A DNA stretch of 58,789 nucleotides from Christiangramia sp. (GCF_029937855.1 NZ_JAPYPC010000020.1:1-58789); one strand, 5' to 3'. Numbered from the stretch's first letter, positions 26,297-36,352 are shown. Numbers and translations: made by a program. Notes: generated by a model not told the origin, from the sequence alone.

Positions 26297-27205
26297 TTAA
26301 TCTTTCTTCTTTAAATTCATAGCGCTAACTTTTTCCCATCCCGAATCCTTTGAATTATAGGTAATCCACTCCACCTGATCAGAATTTTTCTTAATATCAT
26401 GTTTTAGTTTTACCTCTTCATCATTTTCATTTATATAGTTTTCCATAAGTTCGTAATGATCTGGAGATACTTCAGTTACCTGAATTTTTGAGGTTCTTAT
26501 CCCAATAGGCTGATTCTTCCTCATAAAAGCCACGTCAAATTCATCATTGGCAGGATTGTATACCATCACTCTTTTACAGCATGGTTTATCACCTGCTGTA
26601 TCATGATCTACGATTAACATAGACCCTGCGGAATCAAAAGATATTTCATTAGAACTTTTTGAATTATTGGTTTCTTCTCCATTCTGAAAAACTTTAGTCT
26701 CATTATCCCAGTTTCCCACAAGAAAATTCAGCTGTTTGTCCTTGTTGTTCATAATGGCCATTTTAGCTTTTCCGGCTTCGATGATGAGGTCGTCCTGCTC
26801 GTGTTCATGTTTTTCAGCAATTGCTAATGATTTTTCAATGTACTTGATAGCCTCTTCATGTTTACCCATTTCTAAAAGGACATCAGAATACGAATCATAA
26901 GGATTTGCTTCATCAGGATATTCCTCGATTTGAGCTTTCAGAATAATTTCAGCAGCTTTTAAATCTTCGTCTTCCTGCATTAAGCGATAGCCTAACATAT
27001 TTAAGGGTTCCGCCATTCCTTCATATTCCTTATTTGGATTATTCTTTTCATATACCTTTAGTGCTTCTTTAGCACCATTAGTTTTATAAGCATTATAAAG
27101 ACTTTCCATCATATCTCCCTGAGCGTCCTTTTGCGCCAGAAGCGAGGTAGTGAAGCATAGTATCAATAAGCAAATGCTCCATCGTAATTTAATTAATGCA
27201 CCCAT
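26297..27205 (-). CDS. Secreted TPR protein with DUF1579-like C-terminal domain
   Basis: This 302-residue protein has an N-terminal signal peptide (LRWSICLLILCFTTSLLAQ). TPR units follow at about residues 60-155 (AEPLNMLGYRLMQEDEDLKA, NPYDSYSDVLLEMGKHEEAI). The C-terminal half begins FLVGNWDNETKVFQNGEE, as in DUF1579-type lipocalin-like domains, with CCKRVMVYNPANDEFDVAFM inside. This architecture is common in Bacteroidota exported proteins of unknown role. It stands alone with about 220 bp of AT-rich, gene-free DNA upstream. Confidence 0.7.
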   Translation of the reverse strand: MGALIKLRWSICLLILCFTTSLLAQKDAQGDMMESLYNAYKTNGAKEALKVYEKNNPNKEYEGMAEPLNMLGYRLMQEDEDLKAAEIILKAQIEEYPDEANPYDSYSDVLLEMGKHEEAIKYIEKSLAIAEKHEHEQDDLIIEAGKAKMAIMNNKDKQLNFLVGNWDNETKVFQNGEETNNSKSSNEISFDSAGSMLIVDHDTAGDKPCCKRVMVYNPANDEFDVAFMRKNQPIGIRTSKIQVTEVSPDHYELMENYINENDEEVKLKHDIKKNSDQVEWITYNSKDSGWEKVSAMNLKKKD

Positions 27206-27423
27206 AATTTCTATTTTTTAAGAATTAATATTCAGAAGTTATTCGGGGGGCAAAAGCAAAGAGATCTGGAAGCCGAAATTAAAATATGCCGGGCTAAACC
27301 GGAAGATATGGGGAGTTAGACAAATATAAATAAAAACATTTTAAGTAGCTGTATATCAATAAATAAAATAATATTCTCCAGGATGATATAAAATGAAATT
27401 TCGGAAAAGCTGATCTTTCTAAT

Positions 27424-29523
27424 TCAGCTTATATAATTCCAGATCGTTTTATTTTTAACCAGTCGGGAATAGGCATTTTTTACCATGATATTTTTATCCT
27501 GGGAAAGATTTGGATCTTCCTTTAAAATTTTTGCAGCATAATACCTGGCCGATTTAAGTATGGAATTATCTTTAACGATATCAGCAATCTTTAAGTTTAG
27601 TACTCCGCTTTGCTGAGTTCCCATAAGATCACCGGGACCTCGCAGCTTCAGGTCTACTTCGGCAATCTCAAATCCATCATTGGTGGAGGTCATGGTTTCC
27701 AGCCTGGTTTTGCTGTCGTTGGCGAGTTTATGGCCGGTCATTAAGATACAAAAGCTCTGTTCAGCACCACGACCTACTCTTCCCCGTAATTGATGTAATT
27801 GGGATAATCCGAACCTTTCAGCACTTTCAATGATCATCACACTGGCATTTGGAATATTTACTCCAACCTCAATAACAGTTGTTGCTACCATTATCTGTGT
27901 TTCAGCTCTTACAAAGCGATCCATTTCATAATCTTTATCGGCTGGTTTCATCTGGCCATGAACTATGGAAATTTGAAAATCAGGAAATTCACGGGCAATA
28001 CTTTCGTAACCATCCATGAGGTCTTTATAGTCCATTTTTTCAGACTCCTGAATTAAGGGATACACCACATAAATCTGTCTTCCTTTTTCAATCTCCTCCC
28101 TGATAAAACGAAATACTTTAAGCCGATTGCTATCGAATCTATGTACAGTTTTAACAGGTTTTCTTCCCGGTGGCAGCTCATCTATAACTGAAATATCCAA
28201 GTCTCCGTATAAACTCATGGCGAGCGTACGCGGAATAGGCGTGGCGGTCATCACCAAAATATGCGGCGGAATATGATTTTTCTTCCATAATTTCGCCCGC
28301 TGTGCTACTCCAAACCTGTGCTGTTCATCTATTACAGCCAATCCAAGGTTCTTAAATTTTACTTTATCTTCCAGTAGAGCATGAGTACCAATCAATATAT
28401 CAATCTCACCATTTTCCAGTTTTTCGTGAATTTCCCTCCTTTTTGCGGTTTTAGTAGAGCCGGTAAGAAGATATATTTGAATGTTCAAATCTTTGCAAAG
28501 GTCGAGCAGGCCATTATAATGCTGTATGGATAAAATTTCTGTTGGAGCCATTAAACAGGCCTGAAAACCATTGTCCAGAGCGATAAGCATAGACATTAGC
28601 GCGACGATCGTTTTTCCTGAACCAACATCTCCCTGCAACAGTCGATTCATTTGCGCGCCACTTCCCATATCGGCACGAATTTCTTTGATCACCCGTTTCT
28701 GGGCACCGGTGAGTTCAAAAGGAAGATGCTCCTGGTAGAAATTATTAAAATGATTTCCTATCTGGTCAAAATTGAATCCTTTGATCTTCTGTTTGTGCAG
28801 CATATTCTTCCGAAGAAGCTGTAGTTGAATAAAGAAAAGCTCTTCAAATTTTAATCTGAATTGCGCTTTTGCCAATAATTCCTGGTTTTTAGGGAAATGA
28901 ATATTAAAGAGTGCTTCCGCTTTTGGAATTAGCGTTAATTCCTCAATCAGTTCTTTGTTGAGGCTTTCAGAAAATTTTAATCCGGTTTGCTGAAGAACTT
29001 CCTGCATCAATTTCATGATAACACGGTTGGTAATCCCTTTCTTTAGCAGCATTTCTGTGGAAGGATAAACCGGTTGCATGGCAGTTCTCAGGTTCTTTTT
29101 ATAATCTGCTACCAGTTCCATCTCGGGATGAGGCATACTAAAAGTGCCATTGTACCAATTGGTTTTTCCAAAGATTACATAAGGCGTGTTCAATTTAAGG
29201 TTTTCACGTATCCATTTATGGCCGCGAAACCAGATAAGTTCCATCTTTCCTGTATCATCTATAAAATCTGCTACAAGACGTTTGCCCCTTTTTTGTTCTA
29301 CAGTTTTTAAATGTACGATCTTACCAACGATTTGAACTTCAGAAGAATTTCGCTGTAGCTGGTTTATTTTGTAAAAGCCTGTCTTGTCTATATACCGGTT
29401 AGGAAAGAAATTGATCAGATCTCTGTAATACTGAATATTGAGCTCTTTCTTCAAGACTTCGGCACGATTGGGGCCAACGCCTTTTAAGTACTCAATAGGG
29501 GTTTGCAGCAGATTCTGGATCAT
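27424..29523 (-). CDS. recG: ATP-dependent DNA helicase RecG
   Basis: This 699-residue branch-migration helicase remodels stalled replication forks and Holliday junctions. Residues 1-150 form the wedge/OB domain starting IQNLLQTPIEYLKGVGPNRA. Superfamily 2 motifs follow: Walker A GDVGSGKTIVAL, DEQH box VIDEQHRFG, motif III MTATPIPRTLAMS, and motif VI QLRGRVGRGAEQSFCI. The TRG-like C-terminal region VDLKLRGPGDLMGTQQSG is typical of RecG. Full length. It diverges from the aminopeptidase gene at 29648 (124 bp apart). Confidence 0.97.
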   Translation of the reverse strand: MIQNLLQTPIEYLKGVGPNRAEVLKKELNIQYYRDLINFFPNRYIDKTGFYKINQLQRNSSEVQIVGKIVHLKTVEQKRGKRLVADFIDDTGKMELIWFRGHKWIRENLKLNTPYVIFGKTNWYNGTFSMPHPEMELVADYKKNLRTAMQPVYPSTEMLLKKGITNRVIMKLMQEVLQQTGLKFSESLNKELIEELTLIPKAEALFNIHFPKNQELLAKAQFRLKFEELFFIQLQLLRKNMLHKQKIKGFNFDQIGNHFNNFYQEHLPFELTGAQKRVIKEIRADMGSGAQMNRLLQGDVGSGKTIVALMSMLIALDNGFQACLMAPTEILSIQHYNGLLDLCKDLNIQIYLLTGSTKTAKRREIHEKLENGEIDILIGTHALLEDKVKFKNLGLAVIDEQHRFGVAQRAKLWKKNHIPPHILVMTATPIPRTLAMSLYGDLDISVIDELPPGRKPVKTVHRFDSNRLKVFRFIREEIEKGRQIYVVYPLIQESEKMDYKDLMDGYESIAREFPDFQISIVHGQMKPADKDYEMDRFVRAETQIMVATTVIEVGVNIPNASVMIIESAERFGLSQLHQLRGRVGRGAEQSFCILMTGHKLANDSKTRLETMTSTNDGFEIAEVDLKLRGPGDLMGTQQSGVLNLKIADIVKDNSILKSARYYAAKILKEDPNLSQDKNIMVKNAYSRLVKNKTIWNYIS

Positions 29524-29647
29524 AAAACGAAGATATTAAAAGCGTTTGATTTTTGAATAGCCACTATAAGCAGAAGATGTTTAAACTCCAATATTTATGT
29601 AATAAGTTCCAATTTTGTATTTTGCAGAAGTTATTTTTCATATCTAC

Positions 29648-31759
29648 ATGCAAAAAATACTTGCTTTCCTGTTTATCCTCAGTTCAGTTACTTTAATGGC
29701 TCAGGAAAACAAAATTCCTCAAACTGAAAAGTTCGATTTTAAGAATCTTGATGCTTATATACAAATTTTACCTTCCATTCAACGTGTGGAAGGAAAAGTT
29801 GATTATACTTTCGACGTACTGGCACAGGAAGATACGTTGCGTATAGATGGCAGAAATATGGAATTTATCGATGTTTTTCTTGACGAGCAACCGGTCGAAT
29901 TTTATTCTGATGAACATAGAATTTATATACTTTTCGATTTTTTACCGGCAAAAAACAAGAAACTGACTTTTAATTACGAGGTAAAGCCGACTTCCGGAAT
30001 GTATTTTATCAATTGGGATTTGTCGCAAAACGAGGAAGCAAAAAAACAGGTTTGGACGCAGGGCCAGGGAAAATATACTTCTACCTGGCTACCCAGTTTT
30101 GATGATATGACTGAAAAGGTGGAGTTTGATCTCAGTTTTGAATTTCCCAGGGATTATCAGCTCATAGCGAATGGCGCATTAAAAACTGTGAAAGAAACCG
30201 ACAGTACGAGAATTTGGAAATTTGATATGACGGTTCCTATGAGTAGTTATCTGGTGGGAATGGCGGCAGGAAATTATAAATCTAAAAGACTGACTTCTTC
30301 AAGCGGCGACGAAATTCAGCTTTATTATAATCCGGAGGATTCCTTATTGTTTGAGCCTACCTATAGATATTCTGTGGAAATTTTTGATTTTTTAGAGCAG
30401 GAAATTGGCATGCCTTATCCATGGCAAAATTACAAGCAAGTTCCGGTGATGGACTTTTTACACGGTGGTATGGAAAATACGGGTGCAACTATTTTTTCAG
30501 CCAGCTTCCTAACCGATTCCATAGGATTCAAAGACAGGAACTATGTAAATGTAAATGCGCATGAACTGGCACATCAATGGTTTGGTAACCTCGTAACTGC
30601 AACGAATGGAAAACATCACTGGCTACATGAAGGCTTTGCCACCTATTATGCTTTACTGGCAGAAAAGGCAATTTTTGGAGAGGATTATTACTATTGGAAA
30701 CTTTATGAAACTGCGGAAAAGCTGAAGGAATTAAGTGATTCAGGAAAAGGAGAGTCGCTGATGAATCCGAAGGCTAGCTCCCTGACTTTTTATCAAAAAG
30801 GAGCCTGGGCGTTGCACATTTTAAGGGAAAGAGTAGGCGATGAAGCTTTTAGGAATGGTATTAAAAATTATTTAAAACTTTATAGCTTTAGAAATGTGGA
30901 GACCGATAATTTCATTGCGGAAATGGAAAAAGCTTCGGGCATGGATCTTTCACAGTACGTAAAAGACTGGCTGGAGCAATCTGCTTTTAAAGCCACCCAA
31001 TCTTTGGAGTCTTTAAGAAAATCTGAATTTATAGTAAATTATTTGAATATCGCTGCTCTCAGGGAAACTTCGCTGGAACAAAAATTCCAGTTTTTAGAAG
31101 ATGCACTGGATTTCCCGGTAAATGATTATATAGGCCAGGAAGCAGTGAATCAATTGGCCGGACTTCAGTCTGAATCGGCTTTTAAGCTTTATAAAAAGGC
31201 TTTTGAAACCAATAATATTTTCGTGCGTCAGGCTATTGCTCTCACTATGAAGAAAATTCCGGAATCTCTAAAACCGGAGTTTGAATCTTTACTTCAAGAC
31301 GAATCTTACCTTAGCATTGAAGCCGCGTTATTTAAACTATGGGAGCAATTTCCGGCAGAAAGGAAAAAATACCTGGAAGAAACCAGGAATTTAGAGGGTT
31401 TTTATAATAAGAATATCAGGATGCTATGGTTAACTTTAAATCTGGTGACTCCGGAATTTGAACCGAACCACACTCAGGATTATTATGAAGAACTGGCCGG
31501 TTATACAGCCGCCTGGCAACCTTTTCAGTTAAGGGAAAATGCCTTTAGTTATTTGTATCAGCTTGGAGCCTTCAATCCTGAAAGCCTGGAGAGTTTGATC
31601 AAAGGAACCCGGCATCATATCTATGGTTTTCGGAATTATTGCAGGGAATTATTAAATGAACTTCTTAAGAATGAAGAATATCGGCAGCAACTAGTTGAAA
31701 TTTCAGAGAATATGACCGCGGAGGAAACCTCTTATTTGAGATCTAAAATAAACCGATAA
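29648..31759 (+). CDS. Secreted M1-family metallo-aminopeptidase
   Basis: This 703-residue protein is read from ATG 29648, which gives the signal peptide MQKILAFLFILSSVTLMAQ. The M1 gluzincin core has HGGMENTGA (residues about 272-279) and the HELAHQWFGN zinc motif with His305, His309 and Glu328 (HEGFATYY). A C-terminal helical domain follows. It removes N-terminal residues from peptides in the periplasm or at the outer membrane. It is followed one base later by the first patatin gene, so the three genes 29648-33586 form an operon. Confidence 0.93.
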   Translation: MQKILAFLFILSSVTLMAQENKIPQTEKFDFKNLDAYIQILPSIQRVEGKVDYTFDVLAQEDTLRIDGRNMEFIDVFLDEQPVEFYSDEHRIYILFDFLPAKNKKLTFNYEVKPTSGMYFINWDLSQNEEAKKQVWTQGQGKYTSTWLPSFDDMTEKVEFDLSFEFPRDYQLIANGALKTVKETDSTRIWKFDMTVPMSSYLVGMAAGNYKSKRLTSSSGDEIQLYYNPEDSLLFEPTYRYSVEIFDFLEQEIGMPYPWQNYKQVPVMDFLHGGMENTGATIFSASFLTDSIGFKDRNYVNVNAHELAHQWFGNLVTATNGKHHWLHEGFATYYALLAEKAIFGEDYYYWKLYETAEKLKELSDSGKGESLMNPKASSLTFYQKGAWALHILRERVGDEAFRNGIKNYLKLYSFRNVETDNFIAEMEKASGMDLSQYVKDWLEQSAFKATQSLESLRKSEFIVNYLNIAALRETSLEQKFQFLEDALDFPVNDYIGQEAVNQLAGLQSESAFKLYKKAFETNNIFVRQAIALTMKKIPESLKPEFESLLQDESYLSIEAALFKLWEQFPAERKKYLEETRNLEGFYNKNIRMLWLTLNLVTPEFEPNHTQDYYEELAGYTAAWQPFQLRENAFSYLYQLGAFNPESLESLIKGTRHHIYGFRNYCRELLNELLKNEEYRQQLVEISENMTAEETSYLRSKINR

Positions 31760-31760
31760 T

Positions 31761-32663
31761 ATGCGAGCTCTTGTAATTTCTGGAGGTGGCAGCAAAGGAG
31801 TATTTGCCGGTGGTGTGGCTCAATATCTCACTGCGGAACTAAAAAGAGACTATGACCTTTTAATAGGAACTTCTACTGGAAGTTTGTTACTCGCTCACAT
31901 GGCATTAGGAAAGGCTGGGAAAGTTAAAAAGGTTTTTACTTCGGTAAACCAGTCCAGTATTTTCAGTAACCGTCCCTTTCAGATTAAAAAGAAGCATGGT
32001 TATGAAAATATCACCATTGACCATTTTAATGTATTTCTCAATTTTTTAAAAGGAAAAAAGACCTTTGGTGAAAGTCTGAATCTCAAAAAACTGATCAAAA
32101 ACACTTTTACAAAAGAAGAATTTGAAGAACTAAAGGCAGGTTCAACAGAAATTGTGGTGACCGTATCTAACCTATCCCTAAATGAAGTAGAATATAAATC
32201 TATTCGGGATTATGAGTATGAAGATTTTTTAGAATGGATCTGGATTTCCTGCAATTATACCCCATTTATGAGCCTGGTAAAAAAGAATGGATGTGAATAT
32301 GCCGATGGTGGCCTGGGATCCATGGTTCCAATAGAAGAAGCCATTAAAAGAGGTGCTACAGAGGTAGACGCTATTATCTTACAAACAGAAGTGACCTATT
32401 TTAACAGAATGCCTTCAAAAAACGTCTTCTCTTTAATCACCAATCTATTTGCTTTTATGCTGGACAGGATCGAAACGCAAAATATCAAGATCGGAAAGTT
32501 TTCAGCTGCTAATAAAGATGCTATTCTCAATTTTTACTACACTCCCACCATATTGACTACTAATTCCCTTATTTTTGATAAGGAGAAGATGAAATTATGG
32601 TGGGAGAGTGGTTATGAATTTGCCCAGCATAGAAATAAAGAATTAAACCAAATTGAACCTTAA
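31761..32663 (+). CDS. Patatin-like phospholipase, first tandem copy
   Basis: This 300-residue protein with a patatin fold has the oxyanion-hole GGGSKG at residues 8-13, nucleophile Ser38 in GTSTGS and catalytic Asp182 in ADGGLG. No signal peptide, so probably cytoplasmic or membrane-associated. It starts one base after the M1 peptidase stop, and its own stop overlaps the next gene's ATG (TAATG). The paired gene is closely similar along the whole length, a recent-looking tandem duplication. Confidence 0.92.
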   Translation: MRALVISGGGSKGVFAGGVAQYLTAELKRDYDLLIGTSTGSLLLAHMALGKAGKVKKVFTSVNQSSIFSNRPFQIKKKHGYENITIDHFNVFLNFLKGKKTFGESLNLKKLIKNTFTKEEFEELKAGSTEIVVTVSNLSLNEVEYKSIRDYEYEDFLEWIWISCNYTPFMSLVKKNGCEYADGGLGSMVPIEEAIKRGATEVDAIILQTEVTYFNRMPSKNVFSLITNLFAFMLDRIETQNIKIGKFSAANKDAILNFYYTPTILTTNSLIFDKEKMKLWWESGYEFAQHRNKELNQIEP

Positions 32664-33586
32664 TGCGAGCATTGGTAATATCTGGTGGAGGAAGCAAGGG
32701 AGCCTTTGCCGGTGGCGTAGCACAATATTTAATTCAGGAGAAGAATAGAAATTATGATCTGTTTTTGGGTACTTCCACAGGTAGCCTTTTAATACCTCAC
32801 CTGGCGGCAGGAAATATTCAGAAGGTATATGATATTTATACTAACGTAAATCAACGTACGATCTTCAGCATCAATCCCTTTGTAGTAAAAAAGAAGGATG
32901 GGAGGGAATTTGTAACGATAAATTATTTAAATATGTTCTGGCAGTTTGTAAGGCAGCGTAGAACATTTGGAGAGAGTAAGGCATTAAGGCGAAATATCAG
33001 GAAGAATTTTTCTCATAAAGATTTCAATGATCTTAAAGGTAAAGTAAAAGATGTGGTGGTAACGGTTTCTAACCTCTCAAAAAACAGGGTGGAATATAAG
33101 TCTATCCATGATTTTGAATATGATGATTTTTGCGACTGGATCTGGATAAGCTGTAATTATATTCCATTTATGAGCCTTGCAAAAAAGGATGGATTTGAAT
33201 ATGCCGATGGAGGTTTGGGTTGTGTGGTGCCTATTAGGGAAGCGATAAAAAGAGGGGCTACTGAAGTGGATGCTATTATCCTTGAAGCTGAAAACATGGA
33301 ATATAATAAGATCCTGGGGAAAAATCCATTTTCATTAATGGTGAACCTTTTTGGATTTTTGCTGGATCAGGTGGAATATCATGATATTGTAGAAGGAAAA
33401 CTGGCTGCAATGAATAAAAAAGTGAAGTTGAATATCTATTATACACCTACAAAACTTACTGAAAACTCATTGGTCTTCAATAAAAAAGCAATGACAGAAT
33501 GGTGGCAGCAGGGATATGAATATGCTGAGAAAATAGAGATGGAGAAAAAAGCAGCTAAATCTTCCTGGTTTAAGCTAGGCTTCTAA
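32663..33586 (+). CDS. Patatin-like phospholipase, second tandem copy
   Basis: This 307-residue paralogue has the same key residues at the same positions (GGGSKG at 8-13, Ser38 in GTSTGS, Asp182 in ADGGLG) and aligns without gaps over at least the first 200 residues. It starts at the base shared with the stop of the first copy. The C-terminus is slightly longer with a Lys-rich tail. The phospholipid or neutral-lipid substrate is not known. Converges with a small membrane-anchored protein gene (17 bp overlap at the ends). Confidence 0.92.
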   Translation: MRALVISGGGSKGAFAGGVAQYLIQEKNRNYDLFLGTSTGSLLIPHLAAGNIQKVYDIYTNVNQRTIFSINPFVVKKKDGREFVTINYLNMFWQFVRQRRTFGESKALRRNIRKNFSHKDFNDLKGKVKDVVVTVSNLSKNRVEYKSIHDFEYDDFCDWIWISCNYIPFMSLAKKDGFEYADGGLGCVVPIREAIKRGATEVDAIILEAENMEYNKILGKNPFSLMVNLFGFLLDQVEYHDIVEGKLAAMNKKVKLNIYYTPTKLTENSLVFNKKAMTEWWQQGYEYAEKIEMEKKAAKSSWFKLGF

Positions 33587-34091
33587 CTTCCTTTTTAATG
33601 TAGGAAAGCGCAGCATCGGTTGGAGACTGTTTTTCCATTAAATTTTTCAGAATTATTTCCCGAAGTCCGTTTGCAGTGCTGATTTCTTCTTTGGCTACTG
33701 CATTTCTAATTAAAGTGATAGTTGCATTTTTGGCTGTTTTAATATAATCCCAGCATTCATTGCTAACATATATTTGCTGCGCAAGGTTATGCTCAAATTC
33801 CTGTTCGATATTGGCAATTAATAACGTAGCGTAGGAATCGGCATCTTCTGAAGTTGGCTGAACCCTGAACAATATTTTTCCGGGTGAAATTCTTTCAAGA
33901 AAAAGGGCTAGTCTTTCGTAAGCCTGGAACCGGATAGGTAAAGAAGTTTTTTGCTTTTCTCTAAGCAGCAGGAACCTTCTCCTGTTCTCTTCATTCTTTA
34001 TATAGGAATGAAAAAAATAAAAAGAGATAAGTCCAACAACGGCTGCCGGTAAAATGGCATATAAAAAATCGAGAATTTCAGATTCGTTCAT
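33570..34091 (-). CDS. Conserved-looking N-terminally anchored protein, family unknown
   Basis: The function is not recognised. The 173-residue protein has one N-terminal membrane helix (ILPAAVVGLISFYFFHSYI) with a short periplasmic start. A charged, mostly helical cytoplasmic part follows, with LPIRFQAYERLALFLERISP and EFEHNLAQQIYVSNECWDYI. It overlaps the 3' end of the second patatin gene on the opposite strand by 17 bp. The pattern resembles a small group of Flavobacteriia proteins of unknown role. Confidence 0.6.
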   Translation of the reverse strand: MNESEILDFLYAILPAAVVGLISFYFFHSYIKNEENRRRFLLLREKQKTSLPIRFQAYERLALFLERISPGKILFRVQPTSEDADSYATLLIANIEQEFEHNLAQQIYVSNECWDYIKTAKNATITLIRNAVAKEEISTANGLREIILKNLMEKQSPTDAALSYIKKEVRSLA

Positions 34092-34105
34092 CAGAAAATA
34101 AAAAT

Positions 34106-34272
34106 TTAATCTACGGTTTTTTTAAATTTTCGCAGATGTTCAAGGTAAAGGTTTTGGCCTAAATAATCACATTCCACCAACTCTCCTACAGGGCCGAAAG
34201 TACTTCATCTATATGGTATGAGAAAGCAGCAGCCAAAATTTTTGTGATATATTTAGTGCTGAGGTTGATTTG
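34106..34272 (-). pseudogene. Frameshifted gene remnant
   Basis: The 324-bp gap between 34092 and 34415 is not empty. On the minus strand, 28 codons are open from 34272 (just after a TAA) down to a TAG at 34186, encoding a plausible helix (KYITKILAAAFSYHIDEVLS). A second frame is open from about 34204 to a TAA at 34106, and from 34195 encodes GPVGELVECDYLGQNLYLEH then LRKFKKTVD. The two read as consecutive parts of one protein with a single-base shift at about 34190-34210. Beyond 34273 no similar coding is seen, so it appears to be only the C-terminal part of a decayed gene. The family is not recognised. Confidence 0.4.
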
Positions 34273-34415
34273 TTATCTACTTTATCCAAGAAGGAAAAAA
34301 TGTATCAGATACTGCTAAATCCTTCCTTAGATGATGCTATTATGGCAATATTCCTGATGAAGTTACTAAGAAATCGAAGGTAATCTGCATGAGGAATACT
34401 GCCAGTATTTTGATT

Positions 34416-35699
34416 TTATTTATTCTGGTTTAAATAATCCAGGCTTAGTTGGGTCATAGCTTTCACACCCAGTAATAGTCCGCTTTCATCAATAAAGAAG
34501 TCTGGGGTGTGGTGCCTGGTGGGTTCTGCATTTGCTGGCATTCCTCCCAGGAAAAAATAAAATCCCGGTACTTCTTCCTGAAAGAAAGAGAAATCTTCAC
34601 CTCCGGTAGTCGCTTTCATCAAATTCACATTTTCTTCCCCGGCAACTTCTTTAAGGCTCGGGAGCATCATTTCAGTAAGCGCGGGATCGTTATAAGTGAT
34701 AGCGGTATTATTCTGAATTTCTATAGTGGCCTCACCCCCATACGCCGCGGCAATTGCAGGCACCATTTCCTTCATTCTGGAAAGAATAAGTTTCTTATTT
34801 TCAGGATCAAGGGTTCTAACTGTACCAATCATTTCAGCAGTTTCAGGAATTATATTGAACCTAACCCCGCTGGTGATCTTTCCTACGGTGATTACCGAAG
34901 CCGACTCTGTAAGCTCCGCATTCCGGCTAATAATGGTCTGAAGTCCGTCGATGATCTTAGCTGAAATAAGGATGGGATCCACTCCGCTCCAGGGGGCTGA
35001 ACCGTGGGCCTGCTTTCCTTTTACGTTTATTACAAATCTTTCCACCGCAGCCATGGTGCCTTCAGGTTTATATTTAATAGTTCCTACCGGCGTCGCCGCA
35101 TTAATATGTAGACCAAAAATTGCATCCACATCAGGATTTTTTAAAGCACCTTCTTTGATCATTAAAGCCGCACCTCCTTCTTCACCTGGTGGCGGTCCTT
35201 CTTCAGCAGGTTGAAAAATAAATTTTATTGTTCCGTTGATCTTATCCTTATGTTGGGAAAGGATCTCGGCCACGCCCATCAGGATGGCCGTATGGGTATC
35301 ATGGCCGCAGGCATGCATTACTCCCGTTTTAGCACCGAGGAATTCGGTTTTCACTTCAGATTTAAATGGCAGGTCATTATTTTCAGTTACTGGCAGCGCG
35401 TCAATATCTGCTCTTAAAGCCAGTGTCTTGCCGGGTTTAGCACCTTTCAAAATCCCAACTACGCCGGTTTTGGCAATCCCGGTTTTCGTTTCAATACCCA
35501 GGGAATTGAGATGTGCAGCGATCTTTTCTGCAGTTTCAAATTCACGGTTGGAAAGTTCTGGATGCTCATGAAAATCTCTCCGCCATTCAATAACCTTGTC
35601 TTCAATATTTTTAAAAGCTTCAGAAGTAATGCTCTGCTGTGCCTGAGTGAGGAACGTAATTAACATTCCGGTAATTAAAAAGAGGTTCTTTATATTCAT
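34416..35699 (-). CDS. Secreted M20-family amidohydrolase
   Basis: This 427-residue protein has a signal peptide (LFLITGMLITFLTQAQ) and the M20D (aminoacylase/carboxypeptidase-like) core: metal ligands in HACGHDTH, EEGPPPGEEGG, and His in RHHTPDFFIDE near the end. A dimerisation/lid domain lies between, from about VERFVINVKGKQAHGS. Such enzymes cleave N-acyl amino acids or similar amides. It is followed 4 bp upstream in the same direction by the DsrE-like gene, so the two may be one unit. Confidence 0.92.
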   Translation of the reverse strand: MNIKNLFLITGMLITFLTQAQQSITSEAFKNIEDKVIEWRRDFHEHPELSNREFETAEKIAAHLNSLGIETKTGIAKTGVVGILKGAKPGKTLALRADIDALPVTENNDLPFKSEVKTEFLGAKTGVMHACGHDTHTAILMGVAEILSQHKDKINGTIKFIFQPAEEGPPPGEEGGAALMIKEGALKNPDVDAIFGLHINAATPVGTIKYKPEGTMAAVERFVINVKGKQAHGSAPWSGVDPILISAKIIDGLQTIISRNAELTESASVITVGKITSGVRFNIIPETAEMIGTVRTLDPENKKLILSRMKEMVPAIAAAYGGEATIEIQNNTAITYNDPALTEMMLPSLKEVAGEENVNLMKATTGGEDFSFFQEEVPGFYFFLGGMPANAEPTRHHTPDFFIDESGLLLGVKAMTQLSLDYLNQNK

Positions 35700-35702
35700 A
35701 TT

Positions 35703-36239
35703 TTAAAATTTGATTAACTGGTATCCGTTGTTTTGAAGTTGTACCAAGGCGGTCATCGCGGAAAGCGCAAATTTCACATTTTCGCTTGCTTTCTCCCTGG
35801 TAACATTATAATGAGTGGCACTTTGCCCGCAAATAATTATTTCTACACCTTCCTCTGAAAGAGCTTCAATTAAATCCAGATTTGGATTCTGTCTCACTTC
35901 ATGATTCTTTTCCTGGTAATATTCGTTTTTCAGGACGTCCCAAACCGCCTTTCCATGTATCACTAACGCAACTTGCATATTTTTGGGATCTACACCGGCT
36001 TTTTCGTGCATATTTAGAAATCTTGCAGCCGTTTCAATAAGCGCATTTGGTTCTGAAGCTTGAAATCTTCTATCCACATCAAAAACCACTTTGAATACTG
36101 CACTGGTATCTGTTTTAAAACCGGGAGAAGCAATTTTAAATGTTTTCCCGTACTCCGGGATTAGATTTCCTGCTTCTAACTGCTGGGAAAAGGAAGCAGA
36201 AGAAAGTAAAACAAGCAGGATAAATAATATTTTCTTCAT
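35703..36239 (-). CDS. Exported DsrE/DsrF-like protein
   Basis: This 178-residue protein has an N-terminal signal peptide (ILFILLVLLSSASFSQQ). The fold-pattern VVFDVDRR, VALVIHGKAVWDVLK, LIEALSEEGVEIIICGQSAT and a final Leu/Gln-rich helix fit the DsrE/YchN-like family. A single Cys (IIICGQS) sits where these proteins often carry the active Cys. Exported versions are common in Bacteroidota and their role is uncertain. It directly precedes the M20 amidohydrolase gene. Confidence 0.82.
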   Translation of the reverse strand: MKKILFILLVLLSSASFSQQLEAGNLIPEYGKTFKIASPGFKTDTSAVFKVVFDVDRRFQASEPNALIETAARFLNMHEKAGVDPKNMQVALVIHGKAVWDVLKNEYYQEKNHEVRQNPNLDLIEALSEEGVEIIICGQSATHYNVTREKASENVKFALSAMTALVQLQNNGYQLIKF

Positions 36240-36352
36240 AAATGATTTTGTAAATCCTGAATTTTGGATTTTAAAGATATCAATTTATAATTCTTTGTGG
36301 CTTCCAATAAATTAATTGTTTAAAAAACGCTAAGCATCCGGTTTCCTTTTTT

